Source of the DNA: an uncultured Sphingomonadaceae bacterium
Lineage (GTDB): Bacteria; Pseudomonadota; Alphaproteobacteria; Sphingomonadales; Sphingomonadaceae
Direction of reading: 5' to 3'
Assembly: GCA_938003725.1 (NCBI GenBank)
Contig: CALKXX010000228.1
Location: forward strand, 1-17,611
DNA: 17,611 bases
The position numbers and the translations under genes are program-made. Shown here piece after piece: positions 1-7,078 of the stretch (the stretch's first letter is position 1; each line of letters opens with the position of its first letter). The notes beneath the pieces are model-generated. The model saw nothing but the letters and a program-made list of their open reading frames with translations, was not told where the DNA came from and did no database searches.

Positions 1-195
1 GCTGAGCCAATAATAATGCATGGCGGGGGAGATGCGGGCGAACATACATTAGCGTTCTATTCGCCGACCAAAAGACAAGGCGCCGTCATTTTTACGAATG
101 GTGCCAACGGACAAAAAGTCATTCGAGACGCCGTGAAAGAACTGTTCCCCCATCCCGGCCTTGTTGCCTTTTTGAAAATGCAAGCAAGCGGATGA
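1..195 (+). CDS. Serine beta-lactamase-like hydrolase, C-terminal end (partial)
   Basis: The reading frame is open from base 1 to a TGA at 193-195 and gives the last 64 residues of a protein that begins outside the window. Near the start is a His-Gly-Gly motif (residues 7-9 of the fragment), followed by AFYSPTKRQGAVIFTNG. A short strand, charged residues and a hydrophobic strand ending in TNG are the usual form of the last core strands of the beta-lactamase / penicillin-binding-protein-like fold (PF00144). HGG takes the place of the KTG box. The family includes class C beta-lactamases, esterases and D-aminopeptidases. The Ser-x-x-Lys region that would help separate these is missing, so no substrate can be given. 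The following 224 bases contain no gene and no obvious terminator. Confidence 0.75.
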   Translation, partial: AEPIIMHGGGDAGEHTLAFYSPTKRQGAVIFTNGANGQKVIRDAVKELFPHPGLVAFLKMQASG

Positions 196-334
196 GTGCA
201 GGAGTCGATGAGAGCTAACCGAAGGCCGGCCAATGCGAACGGCTTTGGCGGTCCACAATCCTAGTATCTGTGTTTTCACTTTGTTGAATTGCGTGCATGT
301 TTCGTTTGCTTGATGCCAGGCAGAATGGTTTTCA

Positions 335-363
335 TTGAGCTATTTTTCATCAGGCTGTATCCT
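335..363 (+). promoter_or_regulatory. Candidate sigma70-type promoter
   Basis: TTGAGC (335-340) and TATCCT (358-363) are separated by 17 bases, the ideal spacing, and lie about 57 bases ahead of the GTG start at 420. Transcription would start near 370 and leave a leader of about 50 bases. The match is partial (-35 4 of 6, -10 4 of 6), so this is a suggestion only. The remainder of the 196-419 gap shows no other structure. Confidence 0.3.
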
Positions 364-419
364 TTTCCATTGCGCCAGCGAATAGCTGGAAGGGATCAAA
401 CTCATCAAAGGAAACTGTC

Positions 420-1019
420 GTGGAATTCACACAAGGTCATACGGTCAAAATTGTTGCTGTACTGCTGCTTTTGGCAGCCATCTCACAACCGATCTATACA
501 GCGCTGTATTTCGGTGCACCTGACTTTAACCGTCAATTCTTATGGGGATTGGAAGGGCTGTTGTTTGTGCTGCTGGCAGCTTTTGCAGGTTCCGCTCTGG
601 TCATGGCGAAACGCTATACTTTAGGCTTTTCCGCGATCGCGTTCAGCGCGGTGCTTAATGTGGTGCAGGTTGGCGTAGGTTTGACCCAATTCGGGCCATT
701 TCGCACAGCTGCCGAATCGAATGCTGACCTCAGCGATATCGCATCCTCGGTCGTTGCGTTCTCTTTCTTTGGCTACAACGCGGCAAAAATCCTGCTGGGC
801 CTTGCGGCGGTGGTTTTCGGCCTGGCCAAGATGAGCGAAGGCAAAAAAGCCCTGGGAGGCGTGACGGCATTGATTGGCGCGGTGGCGTTTGTCGCCAACA
901 GCTTAGTTATGATGTTCGGCTTGCAGGGCTTTTTACCTCCGCCTGTAGCTGGAGGCTCTGGAGTTTTGGCTACTTTACTCCTGGCTTTGTGCCTGTTCAG
1001 CGAGGGCAGCGAAGACTGA
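420..1019 (+). CDS. Hypothetical six-helix membrane protein
   Basis: I do not recognise this 199-residue protein. It starts at GTG 420, preceded by AAAGGAAA about 6 bases upstream. The sequence is very hydrophobic, with six probable transmembrane helices at roughly residues 9-29, 41-62, 67-88, 107-136, 144-168 and 177-194. The loops are short, and the only longer polar stretch is around residues 93-106 (rich in Ala, Glu, Asn, Asp). There are no conserved Cys or His clusters and no recognisable transporter signature. The C-terminus is a short acidic tail (SEGSED). It is monocistronic: the neighbour downstream is on the other strand with about 105 bases between. The role is unknown; location in the inner membrane is inferred from the helices. 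Confidence 0.75.
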   Translation: MEFTQGHTVKIVAVLLLLAAISQPIYTALYFGAPDFNRQFLWGLEGLLFVLLAAFAGSALVMAKRYTLGFSAIAFSAVLNVVQVGVGLTQFGPFRTAAESNADLSDIASSVVAFSFFGYNAAKILLGLAAVVFGLAKMSEGKKALGGVTALIGAVAFVANSLVMMFGLQGFLPPPVAGGSGVLATLLLALCLFSEGSED

Positions 1020-1124
1020 TCACATCACATATTTGGACAATGGACGGGTCAACGCTAATCTCTGTTTTTCCGCCCAAAACCGATATGTAGAAAGAAGGTG
1101 TTGAACAGCGAAAACCCTATCCCG

Positions 1125-1538
1125 TCAAACCAATCCCAAATTCGCCAGTTCTCCCAACATCTCGGCCGGAATTTCCTCTGCGCCCTCCGCACCTTCGCCT
1201 AAATCCGCAGGCGCGTCGGCTTCTTCCAGGTAGCGCCAGCCTTGATGCGCGCGGCGGGGTAGGGGGTGTACGGCGATCAATTTGGGTTCCAGCCTGATCC
1301 ACTGACGGCCCTCTCCATTGTCCTGAAATCCGATAATTGGAGAGCGTCCCACGATCTTTTTCTGGTGGATCCAAAAGAGCGATCCGCCGACCATTTCTTC
1401 AAACCGTTTGGGCTTGTACCGCGTGGTGAGCCGCGCTTCACCGCCTGTCGCTGCATCGCCGATATGGGATTCCAGCCATTTGCGAAGTGTTGCGGGGCTT
1501 TCGCTGCGGAAAGCGATTTTGGTCATGTTGAGCGGCAT
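1125..1538 (-). CDS. DUF1489 family protein
   Basis: This is a conserved alphaproteobacterial protein of unknown function (PF07370). From the chosen start the protein is 137 residues and begins MPLNMTKIAF, the usual opening of the family. Other family hallmarks are TTRYKPKR, the GGSLFWIHQKKIVGR block in the middle, and HQGWRYLEEADAPADLG near the end, followed by an acidic Glu/Ala-rich tail. The frame extends upstream to ATG codons at 1544 and 1577. None has a convincing Shine-Dalgarno sequence, so 1538 was chosen by family alignment from memory, with 1544 (MSMPLN) nearly as good. Small size and lack of a signal peptide point to the cytoplasm. It is divergent from the gene at 1700, and the promoters of both must lie in the approximately 160 bases between. 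Confidence 0.85.
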   Translation of the reverse strand: MPLNMTKIAFRSESPATLRKWLESHIGDAATGGEARLTTRYKPKRFEEMVGGSLFWIHQKKIVGRSPIIGFQDNGEGRQWIRLEPKLIAVHPLPRRAHQGWRYLEEADAPADLGEGAEGAEEIPAEMLGELANLGLV

Positions 1539-1640
1539 GGACATTAGATGTGGGGTGGGGCTGCAATAGTCAAGCATCGCGGTGCGAAGGACGTCTTCCG
1601 ATTATTTTTCCAACAAAATCACCCCTGGTCCAATATATTA

Positions 1641-1668
1641 TTGCAAATGAGTATCAATAGCATATTAT
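1641..1668 (+). promoter_or_regulatory. Candidate promoter with Fur-box-like operator
   Basis: TTGCAA (1641-1646) and TATTAT (1663-1668) lie 16 bases apart and would start transcription near 1675, just ahead of the gene at 1700. The sequence between and across them, GCAAATGAGTATCAATAGC (1643-1661), matches the 19-base consensus Fur box GATAATGATAATCATTATC at 13 of 19 positions, including the central ATGA and ATCA halves. A repressor bound here would cover both promoter elements. Fur boxes of this type mediate iron-dependent repression in many proteobacteria; some alphaproteobacteria use Fur-like Mur for manganese with similar sites. The match was counted by eye. Confidence 0.45.
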
Positions 1669-1699
1669 GGACAACCTATCACAAGCTGGAGGAGTCGAA

Positions 1700-2107
1700 A
1701 TGGGAGTAATGGAAAAACTGGTCGTGCCAATGCCTGACATACGGACGCTGGCGGCAGTTGAAGCAAGGATCATCATCGCGCTTCGCTTGGCCATTATCGC
1801 GCACAAAACCGGTCAGGATTGCCGTTCGCGGCTGGATGAGAGGCTTGGCAGTCGCAAAGCCACCACCCGGTTGCTGTTAATTGTTGAGACGGTTGGATTT
1901 GCATGGCCAGAGGCCTTCAAAATTGGTTGCCCCTGTTCGCCCAAAACTACGCCGGACGAAATCCTGTTCCTCAACATGATGCGCAATGTCTTAACTGGCG
2001 ACCGGCGCGCCTATGATGCGCTGTTATGTGAAATGATTGATGATAGCTCCCGGGAACGCATTTATAACGATATCCAGAATTTTGCCGTCAGCTATTTCAA
2101 GCGTTAG
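1700..2107 (+). CDS. Hypothetical protein, possibly iron- or metal-regulated
   Basis: I do not recognise this 135-residue protein. The start is set by a near-perfect ribosome binding site, GGAGGAG at 1688-1694, five bases before ATG 1700. An upstream in-frame ATG at 1667 lies inside the predicted promoter and has no such site. The protein appears soluble and mostly helical, with no signal peptide. A central segment reads GFAWPEAFKIGCPCSP, with a Cys-Pro-Cys at residues 77-79; additional Cys are at 41 and 110. The C-terminal third (DEILFLNMMRNVLTGDRRAYDALLCEMI) looks like a helical hairpin. The promoter carries a Fur-like box, so a link to iron is plausible, but nothing in the protein proves it. 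Its TAG stop overlaps the stop of the convergent mgtE gene by four bases. Confidence 0.8.
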   Translation: MGVMEKLVVPMPDIRTLAAVEARIIIALRLAIIAHKTGQDCRSRLDERLGSRKATTRLLLIVETVGFAWPEAFKIGCPCSPKTTPDEILFLNMMRNVLTGDRRAYDALLCEMIDDSSRERIYNDIQNFAVSYFKR

Positions 2108-3513
2108 AGGCTCACCAGCCCGCTGCCCACGGCTAGGCCAAGGAATGCCAGAAAGCCCATGGTGTCCGTTATCATCGTTACAAAAACCGAGGATGCCAAT
2201 GCCGGATCCTGATCCATGCGGTCCAGTGCGACGGGTACAAAAATTCCGGCAAACCCCGCAATCACGATGTTGATCAGCATGGCCAGGGCGATCACGCCGC
2301 CCAGCATTGGATTGGCAAAGGCGAGCGCCGTTCCGATGCCGACCAGCACCGCTATCGTCCCACCGTTAAGGATAGCAATACGAAATTCACGTCCGATAAT
2401 CCGGCGCGTGTTGGAGCGGGTCAATTCGTTCATTGCCAACGCGCGGACGGACACCGCCATTGTTTGTGTGCCGGCATTGCCGCCGATGCTAGCCACGATC
2501 GGCATCAGGATCGCCAGCGCGACCATTTGTTCGATCGCTGCGCCAAAAATGGAGATGACAAAACTGGCCACCAGTGCCGTCGCCAGATTAGCAATCAACC
2601 AGCGGACGCGGGCTTTGTAACTATCGCGGATCGGCTCGTTAATATCACCTTCGCCCGCGCCGGACAGCAATAGCACGTCCTCGCTGGCCTCATCCTCGAC
2701 AATATGGAGAATATCATCGACTGTAATCATCCCGATCAACCGTCCGTCGTCGTTTACGACGGCAGCAGAGATCAGATTATATTTCTGGAAGCGCAGGGCG
2801 ACCTCTTCCTGATCCATATCGGCGGGGATCAGGGTCTGTTCATGCTTCATGACATCGGCGATGGCAATCTCGCGGGGGGTCCGCAATATCCAGCTTAGCT
2901 CGCAAGTGCCAACGGGCTTATAGGCCGGGTCGACAACAAATATTTCCCAAAACTCGGTGGTCAGATCATCATTGCCGCGCAGATAGTCGATCAGATCGCC
3001 GACGGTCATATGTTCCGGTACGGCGATAAGGTCGCGCTGCATGATCCGGCCGGCAGTTTCCTCTTCATAGGTCAGCGCGCTTTCGACGGCGGCGCGCTCT
3101 TCCGGCTCCATTTCGGCGAGAACAGCCTTTTGCTCGCCCTCCTCCAAATCTTCAATGATCGCCACCGCGTCATCGGTTTCAAGCTGCTCTGTCAGATCGG
3201 CAATCTGGCTGGGTTCCAGAACCTCGATCAAATCTTCGCGAACATGCTCGTTCATTTCGGCGAGCACATCGGCGCTAACCAAGTCGCCTAAAGCCTGTGC
3301 CAGCGGTGCCCGCTCGTCCTCGTCGACAATTTCGAACAGGTCGGCAATATCGGCATCGTGGAGCGGGTTGACCAGTTCTTGCGCGCGGTTGGTATCGTCT
3401 TCGTCAACCGCTTCGGACACGGACCGCACAAAATCATCGGTTAGGCGGTTGTCTTCGTCCAGGACATCTTCACCGTCGATATCGTCCATGGGGGCGTCGT
3501 TGGTTTTGCTCAT
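2104..3513 (-). CDS. mgtE: Magnesium channel/transporter MgtE
   Basis: MgtE admits Mg2+ (and in some species Co2+) across the inner membrane and is closed by Mg2+ bound to its cytoplasmic domains. The 469-residue protein has the full family order: an acidic MgtE_N helical domain (about residues 30-150) and a CBS pair (about 152-280, opening with the typical ETAGRIM). A linking helix follows, then a membrane domain with five helices (about 305-469). The membrane part has the signature PIVASIGGNAGTQT near 337-351 and TMITDTMGF near the end, whose Asp lines the pore in the family. The first ~30 residues are unusually acidic. The start is fixed by AAAGGGGAG (3521-3529 on this strand) ahead of ATG 3513; an ATG at 3540 is less likely. 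I see no M-box riboswitch in the 170-base gap upstream, so regulation is probably through the protein itself. Confidence 0.95.
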   Translation of the reverse strand: MSKTNDAPMDDIDGEDVLDEDNRLTDDFVRSVSEAVDEDDTNRAQELVNPLHDADIADLFEIVDEDERAPLAQALGDLVSADVLAEMNEHVREDLIEVLEPSQIADLTEQLETDDAVAIIEDLEEGEQKAVLAEMEPEERAAVESALTYEEETAGRIMQRDLIAVPEHMTVGDLIDYLRGNDDLTTEFWEIFVVDPAYKPVGTCELSWILRTPREIAIADVMKHEQTLIPADMDQEEVALRFQKYNLISAAVVNDDGRLIGMITVDDILHIVEDEASEDVLLLSGAGEGDINEPIRDSYKARVRWLIANLATALVASFVISIFGAAIEQMVALAILMPIVASIGGNAGTQTMAVSVRALAMNELTRSNTRRIIGREFRIAILNGGTIAVLVGIGTALAFANPMLGGVIALAMLINIVIAGFAGIFVPVALDRMDQDPALASSVFVTMITDTMGFLAFLGLAVGSGLVSL

Positions 3514-3683
3514 GTCGATGCTCCCCTTTCGCCCTCGCACGCTGCTTCAACCCGCGCTGTCTAGTAGCAGTAGCGGCGCAATTGCAATCTTTTGTGACAT
3601 TATTCGAACAGAGCGGGTGATTTTTCGGTGAGGCTTACCTATATGGCCTCAAAGCTTTGCAATTGAAACAAAAGGAATTTGAG

Positions 3684-4133
3684 ATGGCACATGAAAAAAT
3701 GACCCTTCACCTGGAAACCGGCGATGTGGAAATCAAGCTTCGCTCCGACCTGGCGCCCAAGCATGTTGAACGGATTACCGAACTGGCGTCTGAAGGATTT
3801 TATGACGGGGTTGTATTTCACCGCGTCATCGATGGCTTCATGGCACAGGGCGGCGATCCGACCGGTACCGGTATGAGCGGTTCTGACAAGCCGGATCTGG
3901 AACAGGAATTTAACGCTGAGCCGCATGTGGAAGGCACCTGTTCAATGGCCCGCACAATGGACCCGAACACCGCGAACAGCCAGTTTTTCATCTGTCTGGA
4001 TGACGCGGGCTTTCTCGACAATCAATATACCGTGTGGGGCGAAGTGACGTCCGGCATGGAAGCGGTACATGCGCTGCCAAAAGGCGAGCCACCTGCGCAG
4101 CCCGGTGCGATTAAGAACGTTACTTTGGGGTAA
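3684..4133 (+). CDS. Cyclophilin-type peptidyl-prolyl cis-trans isomerase
   Basis: This 149-residue enzyme catalyses cis-trans isomerisation of X-Pro peptide bonds during protein folding. The cyclophilin core is complete: FHRVIDGFMAQGGD at residues 45-58 contains the catalytic Arg47 and the pocket residues Phe52 and Gln55, GTCSMAR is at 84-90, and SQFFICLDD at 99-107 contains the conserved Phe. FLDNQYTVWGEV (110-121) replaces the His of human cyclophilin A with Tyr, as is common in short bacterial forms. There is no signal peptide, so it should be the cytoplasmic PpiB type. ATG 3684 was chosen because AAGGA (3672-3676) lies 7 bases before it; the frame also has an ATG at 3657 without such a site. 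The gene appears monocistronic and ends in a strong terminator. Confidence 0.93.
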   Translation: MAHEKMTLHLETGDVEIKLRSDLAPKHVERITELASEGFYDGVVFHRVIDGFMAQGGDPTGTGMSGSDKPDLEQEFNAEPHVEGTCSMARTMDPNTANSQFFICLDDAGFLDNQYTVWGEVTSGMEAVHALPKGEPPAQPGAIKNVTLG

Positions 4134-4156
4134 CTGTTGGCGATCTTGAAATCATG

Positions 4157-4189
4157 AAAAGGGGAGGCTTTTTGCTTCCCCTTTTTTTT
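4157..4189 (+). terminator. Intrinsic terminator after the PPIase gene
   Basis: The stem GGGGAGGC (4161-4168) pairs with GCTTCCCC (4174-4181) across a loop of five T, with one G-U pair. It is followed by an eight-T tract. The four A before the stem could extend pairing into the T tract. It lies 24 bases after the PPIase stop codon and separates it from the operon starting at 4275. Confidence 0.92.
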
Positions 4190-4274
4190 GGCCGGTCACT
4201 GGACAAGAAAACCATGCACGGACAAACAAAATCTGCTTTGATGTTTTTAGATTGAACAGGTTTAAGGAATACCG

Positions 4275-4691
4275 ATGACCAATATTGATCCGGCAACACT
4301 CGGCGAAGCTATCGCGATGCAGCCTTTTTGGCTGAAAAGTTGGATGTACCTGCTGGGTGCTACCAACCTCGTCGCGGTTTTTTTTCTTGCGAAACGTGTC
4401 GCCGGAAAATGGCGACCGCGCTGGGAAGCGCTTGCGATTCTGATTGGCTTTCTTGCAGCCGGCGCGTTTATGGAATGGCTATACGAGCAATATGGCTATG
4501 TTCGCCTTCTCGGCCTGGCACATCTGGTTTTCTGGACACCCGTCTATGTCTGGATATTCGGCCGCCGCCGCGAACTGGTCGGAGCCTATGCGATATTTGG
4601 AAAATATATACTCTTCTATCTGCTGATGAACGGCATTTCTCTGGTGATCGACCTGATTGACGTGATCCGCTATTTCACCGGCACAGCCTAA
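4275..4691 (+). CDS. Small four-helix membrane protein, unknown function
   Basis: I do not recognise this 138-residue protein. It starts at ATG 4275 with AAGGA about 7 bases upstream. After a polar start with one amphipathic stretch, there are four probable membrane helices near residues 20-41, 50-70, 77-95 and 104-127. Basic loops between them (AKRVAGKWRPRWE, FGRRRELVG) suggest which sides face the cytoplasm. Aromatic residues are frequent at the membrane edges (FMEWLYEQYGYVRLL, FWTPVYVWIF). It is the first gene of a three-gene operon: only 18 bases separate its stop from the yghU start. No catalytic or transporter motif is visible, so function can be suggested only by its neighbours, both redox-type proteins. 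Confidence 0.8.
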   Translation: MTNIDPATLGEAIAMQPFWLKSWMYLLGATNLVAVFFLAKRVAGKWRPRWEALAILIGFLAAGAFMEWLYEQYGYVRLLGLAHLVFWTPVYVWIFGRRRELVGAYAIFGKYILFYLLMNGISLVIDLIDVIRYFTGTA

Positions 4692-4709
4692 CCCCAAAGG
4701 AGCTTTTGA

Positions 4710-5603
4710 ATGACTGACACCTATACACCGCCGAAAATCTGGACATGGGATGCGGAAAGCGGCGGGCGTTTCGCCAATATCAATCGCCCGATTGCAGGCC
4801 CTACTCATGACGAAGAGTTGAAAGTCGGCAAACATCCGTTTCAGCTTTATTCGCTTGGCACGCCCAACGGGGTGAAGGTAACGATCATGTTCGAGGAGCT
4901 TCTTGAACTGGGTATCAGCGAGGCAGAATATGACGCCTGGCTTGTCAATATTGGCGAAGGGAACCAATTTGGCAGCGGCTTTGTAGATGTGAATCCGAAC
5001 AGTAAAATACCCGCGCTGATGGATCACAGCACCAACCCGCCGACACGTTTGTTTGAGTCAGCCTCCATGCTGCTCTATCTTGCGGAGAAGTTTGGGAAGT
5101 TCCTGCCGACCGATCATCACAAACGTGCAGAGGCGATTAACTGGCTGTTCTGGGTACAGGGCAGCGCGCCTTTCCTGGGCGGCGGCTTTGGCCATTTCTA
5201 TGCCTATGCGCCAGAAAAATGGGAATATCCGATCAACCGCTATGCGATGGAAGTGAAGCGGCAGATGGATGTGCTCGACCGGCATTTGAAGGATAATGAA
5301 TTTCTCGCCGGCGACGAATATAGCATCGCCGATATGGGGACCTTCCCCTGGTATGGCGGTATGGCGCGCGGCGTGCTGTACGAAGCCGGTGAATTTTTGC
5401 AGGTAGAGGATTACAAAAATGTCCAGCGCTGGGCCAAACAACTGAACGCACGTCCCGGCGTGAAGCGCGGCATGATGGTCAACCGTCCCTATGGTGAGCC
5501 GGAAACGCAATTGCACGAGCGCCATGATGCCAGCGATTTTGAGAATAACACACAGGACAAGCGGATTGCTCGCGGTGAAGTACCAGCGCCCGACAAAGAC
5601 TGA
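4710..5603 (+). CDS. yghU: YghU-type glutathione S-transferase / GSH-dependent disulfide reductase
   Basis: The 297-residue protein closely follows E. coli YghU from end to end, recalled from memory: an N-terminal arm WTWDAESGGRFANINRP, then KHPFQLYSLGTPNGVKVTIM, NPNSKIPAL, WLFWVQGSAPFLGGGFGHF, and the ending LHERHDASDFENNTQDK. Known members of this nu-class GST family bind two glutathione molecules and show disulfide-bond reductase and peroxidase activity with low classical transferase activity. The thioredoxin-like domain covers roughly residues 45-130, with TPNGVK (51-56) and the Glu-Ser pair (116-117) that binds the glutathione gamma-glutamyl group. The helical domain covers about 140-265. 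AAAGGAG precedes ATG 4710. Cytoplasmic; second gene of the operon, and its TGA overlaps the ATG of the next gene by one base (TGATG), which suggests coupled translation. Confidence 0.95.
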   Translation: MTDTYTPPKIWTWDAESGGRFANINRPIAGPTHDEELKVGKHPFQLYSLGTPNGVKVTIMFEELLELGISEAEYDAWLVNIGEGNQFGSGFVDVNPNSKIPALMDHSTNPPTRLFESASMLLYLAEKFGKFLPTDHHKRAEAINWLFWVQGSAPFLGGGFGHFYAYAPEKWEYPINRYAMEVKRQMDVLDRHLKDNEFLAGDEYSIADMGTFPWYGGMARGVLYEAGEFLQVEDYKNVQRWAKQLNARPGVKRGMMVNRPYGEPETQLHERHDASDFENNTQDKRIARGEVPAPDKD

Positions 5604-6166
5604 TGCGTCTTTCCAAACCACGTATCGCGCCTTTGTCGGACGCGGAGATTGGAGATGAACACCGGGAAATGATGGCGGAGCGCTTTCGCAAGGGAAGCAT
5701 CCTCAATATCTTCCGCACGCTGTTAAAAGCACCGAAAGCCTATAAGGCGTTCATGTGGTGGGGCGGCTATATTCTGTCCGATCACAACGCCATTGCGCGG
5801 CGCGAGCGAGAGATCATTATCCTGCGGACCGGTTTCAATTGGAAATCCGGTTACGAGTGGGCACAGCATGTCCGTATTGGCAAGGATTGTGGTCTTAGCA
5901 ACGAAGAGATTGAACGGATCAAGGCAGGACCAGATGCGGACGGTTGGAGTCCAACGGAAGCCGCAATGCTGCGCGCGACCGATGAGCTGACCAGTGGCGG
6001 TTTTGTGGCCGATGTAACTTGGGATGCGCTAAGTGACCTAACGGAAAAACAGCGCATGGATTTGGTCATGACCGTAGGTCAATATACCCAAGTCTCCATG
6101 ATGCTGAACAGCTATGGTGTGCAGTTGGATGATGATCTGGAACTTGATCCCGATCTAAAAGCCTGA
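5603..6166 (+). CDS. Carboxymuconolactone decarboxylase family protein (AhpD-like fold)
   Basis: The 187-residue protein has the CMD helical core. ARREREIIILRTGFNWKSGYEWAQHVRIGKDCGLSNEEI (about 65-103) contains the conserved Arg-Glu-Arg-Glu and the Glu85/His89 pair of the family active region. A second helical pair, AAMLRATDELTSGGFVADVTWDALSDL, follows. The peroxidase-type CxxC of AhpD is absent: only Cys96 lies near the active region, so an AhpD-like disulfide cycle is unlikely. Annotated relatives are usually called 4-carboxymuconolactone decarboxylase, but there are no aromatic-degradation genes here, so that specific reaction is not supported. It is the last gene of the operon after yghU, which favours a redox or detoxification role (inference). 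Its stop codon is part of a hairpin shared with the convergent gene. Confidence 0.88.
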   Translation: MRLSKPRIAPLSDAEIGDEHREMMAERFRKGSILNIFRTLLKAPKAYKAFMWWGGYILSDHNAIARREREIIILRTGFNWKSGYEWAQHVRIGKDCGLSNEEIERIKAGPDADGWSPTEAAMLRATDELTSGGFVADVTWDALSDLTEKQRMDLVMTVGQYTQVSMMLNSYGVQLDDDLELDPDLKA

Positions 6167-6180
6167 CCTCAGGCTTATTT
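6159..6180. terminator. Candidate bidirectional terminator over two stop codons
   Basis: AAGCCTG (6159-6165) and CAGGCTT (6170-6176) are perfect inverted repeats around an ACCT loop. On the plus strand the stem runs into TTATTT. On the minus strand it is followed by TTTT. The TGA of the CMD gene (6164-6166) and the TAA of the S66 gene (6175-6177) both lie in or beside the stem, so one short hairpin could stop transcription from both sides. The T tracts are short, so strength is uncertain. Confidence 0.5.
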
Positions 6181-7011
6181 CGGAATCCTCCCAAATGGAA
6201 CAACCTTGTTGTCAGCATCATGGCCAATATCGGCACGCCCCAAATAGGGAATATTTGCGCGCGCACACCAACGCTGTGCAATCTCCTCTTCGCTCTCACC
6301 AAAGGGCCGGTCGTTTTCAGGAACATTATTAAGCCTGCCCAGCCGCAATCCGGTCAGGCCTGCACCGGTTAAATGGGTGGTGATATTGAACATCGCGCGG
6401 TCAAACGCGTACAGATATTCCGCTATTTCCTCGACCATCAAAATATGGTCTTTCAGATTTGGGAGCAATGGTGTCCCCACCATCATCGCCATGGTTGCTG
6501 CGTTGAACGCTGCATATTTCTGACCGGCCTGAACGCTAGCTTCCAGGGCCGAGGGCGCAGAGCAGGTCAGCCAATCCAGTGCACGCTTTACAGTCTCTTC
6601 ACCGCCGGCCCGTGATATGTCGACGGGCATGGGGCCGTGCGCCTGTGTTCCGATTCCTGCGTCATAGAGTGCGCCCAGCAAGTTTCCGGCATCGCTATAG
6701 CCCATATAAAGTTTTTCACGCGCGGCATCGCCAAGCTGCGGCAAAATATTTTGGACGATACGCGCTGCGCCATATCCGCCGCGAGCAAACCAGATGGTAT
6801 CGAGCATCGGATCGTTGGCCATAGTCACAAATGCATCACCGCGGAGGGCATCATCGCCCGCAAAGTGACCGACATTGGCAAAACATTGTTCTGAAAAGAC
6901 CAACTCAACGCCCGGATGAGCCTGTTTAGCGAGTTCGTCTACCCGCACGGCATCGTCCCGGGACAAAGGGGTGGATGGTGCGCAAATGCCGATCCGTTTC
7001 CGCTTTAACAT
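6175..7011 (-). CDS. S66 family LD-carboxypeptidase (LdcA-like)
   Basis: S66 peptidases are cytoplasmic serine enzymes. LdcA removes the terminal D-Ala from muropeptide tetrapeptides during wall recycling, and other members (MccF) cleave microcin C-type conjugates. This 278-residue protein has the family order: nucleophile elbow MGYSDAG with Ser106, Glu194 or Glu195 in ILMVEEIAEYLYAFDR, and His264 in DIGHDADNKVVPFG, so the Ser-Glu-His triad appears complete. IGICAPSTPLS near the N-terminus and WFARGGYGAARI near residue 75 are also typical. ATG 7011 was chosen because GGAG lies 5 bases upstream; an ATG at 7092 would add 27 unlike residues. No signal peptide. It is divergent from a Mur-type ligase, which makes peptidoglycan recycling the best guess. 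The LdcA and MccF subgroups cannot be separated by eye. Confidence 0.88.
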   Translation of the reverse strand: MLKRKRIGICAPSTPLSRDDAVRVDELAKQAHPGVELVFSEQCFANVGHFAGDDALRGDAFVTMANDPMLDTIWFARGGYGAARIVQNILPQLGDAAREKLYMGYSDAGNLLGALYDAGIGTQAHGPMPVDISRAGGEETVKRALDWLTCSAPSALEASVQAGQKYAAFNAATMAMMVGTPLLPNLKDHILMVEEIAEYLYAFDRAMFNITTHLTGAGLTGLRLGRLNNVPENDRPFGESEEEIAQRWCARANIPYLGRADIGHDADNKVVPFGRIPK

Positions 7012-7078
7012 ATTCGCTCCGTCATGGTTTTTCCCTTTCGCAATTGCCAAATTGTCGGGGACGCAATAGCGGGGAGAT

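Noticed and set aside
289..624. 111-codon plus-strand frame overlapping the start of the membrane protein
   Set aside because: It is out of frame with the hydrophobic protein at 420-1019, which has a proper ribosome site and six clear helices.
3514..3683. Possible M-box magnesium riboswitch ahead of mgtE
   Set aside because: Only about 170 bases are available and are shared with the PPIase promoter. I could not find the conserved helices or a terminator for an M-box on the minus strand.
5603..6166. Naming the CMD-fold gene as an AhpD peroxidase partner or a true 4-carboxymuconolactone decarboxylase
   Set aside because: The CxxC of AhpD is missing and no protocatechuate-pathway genes are near, so only the family name is justified.
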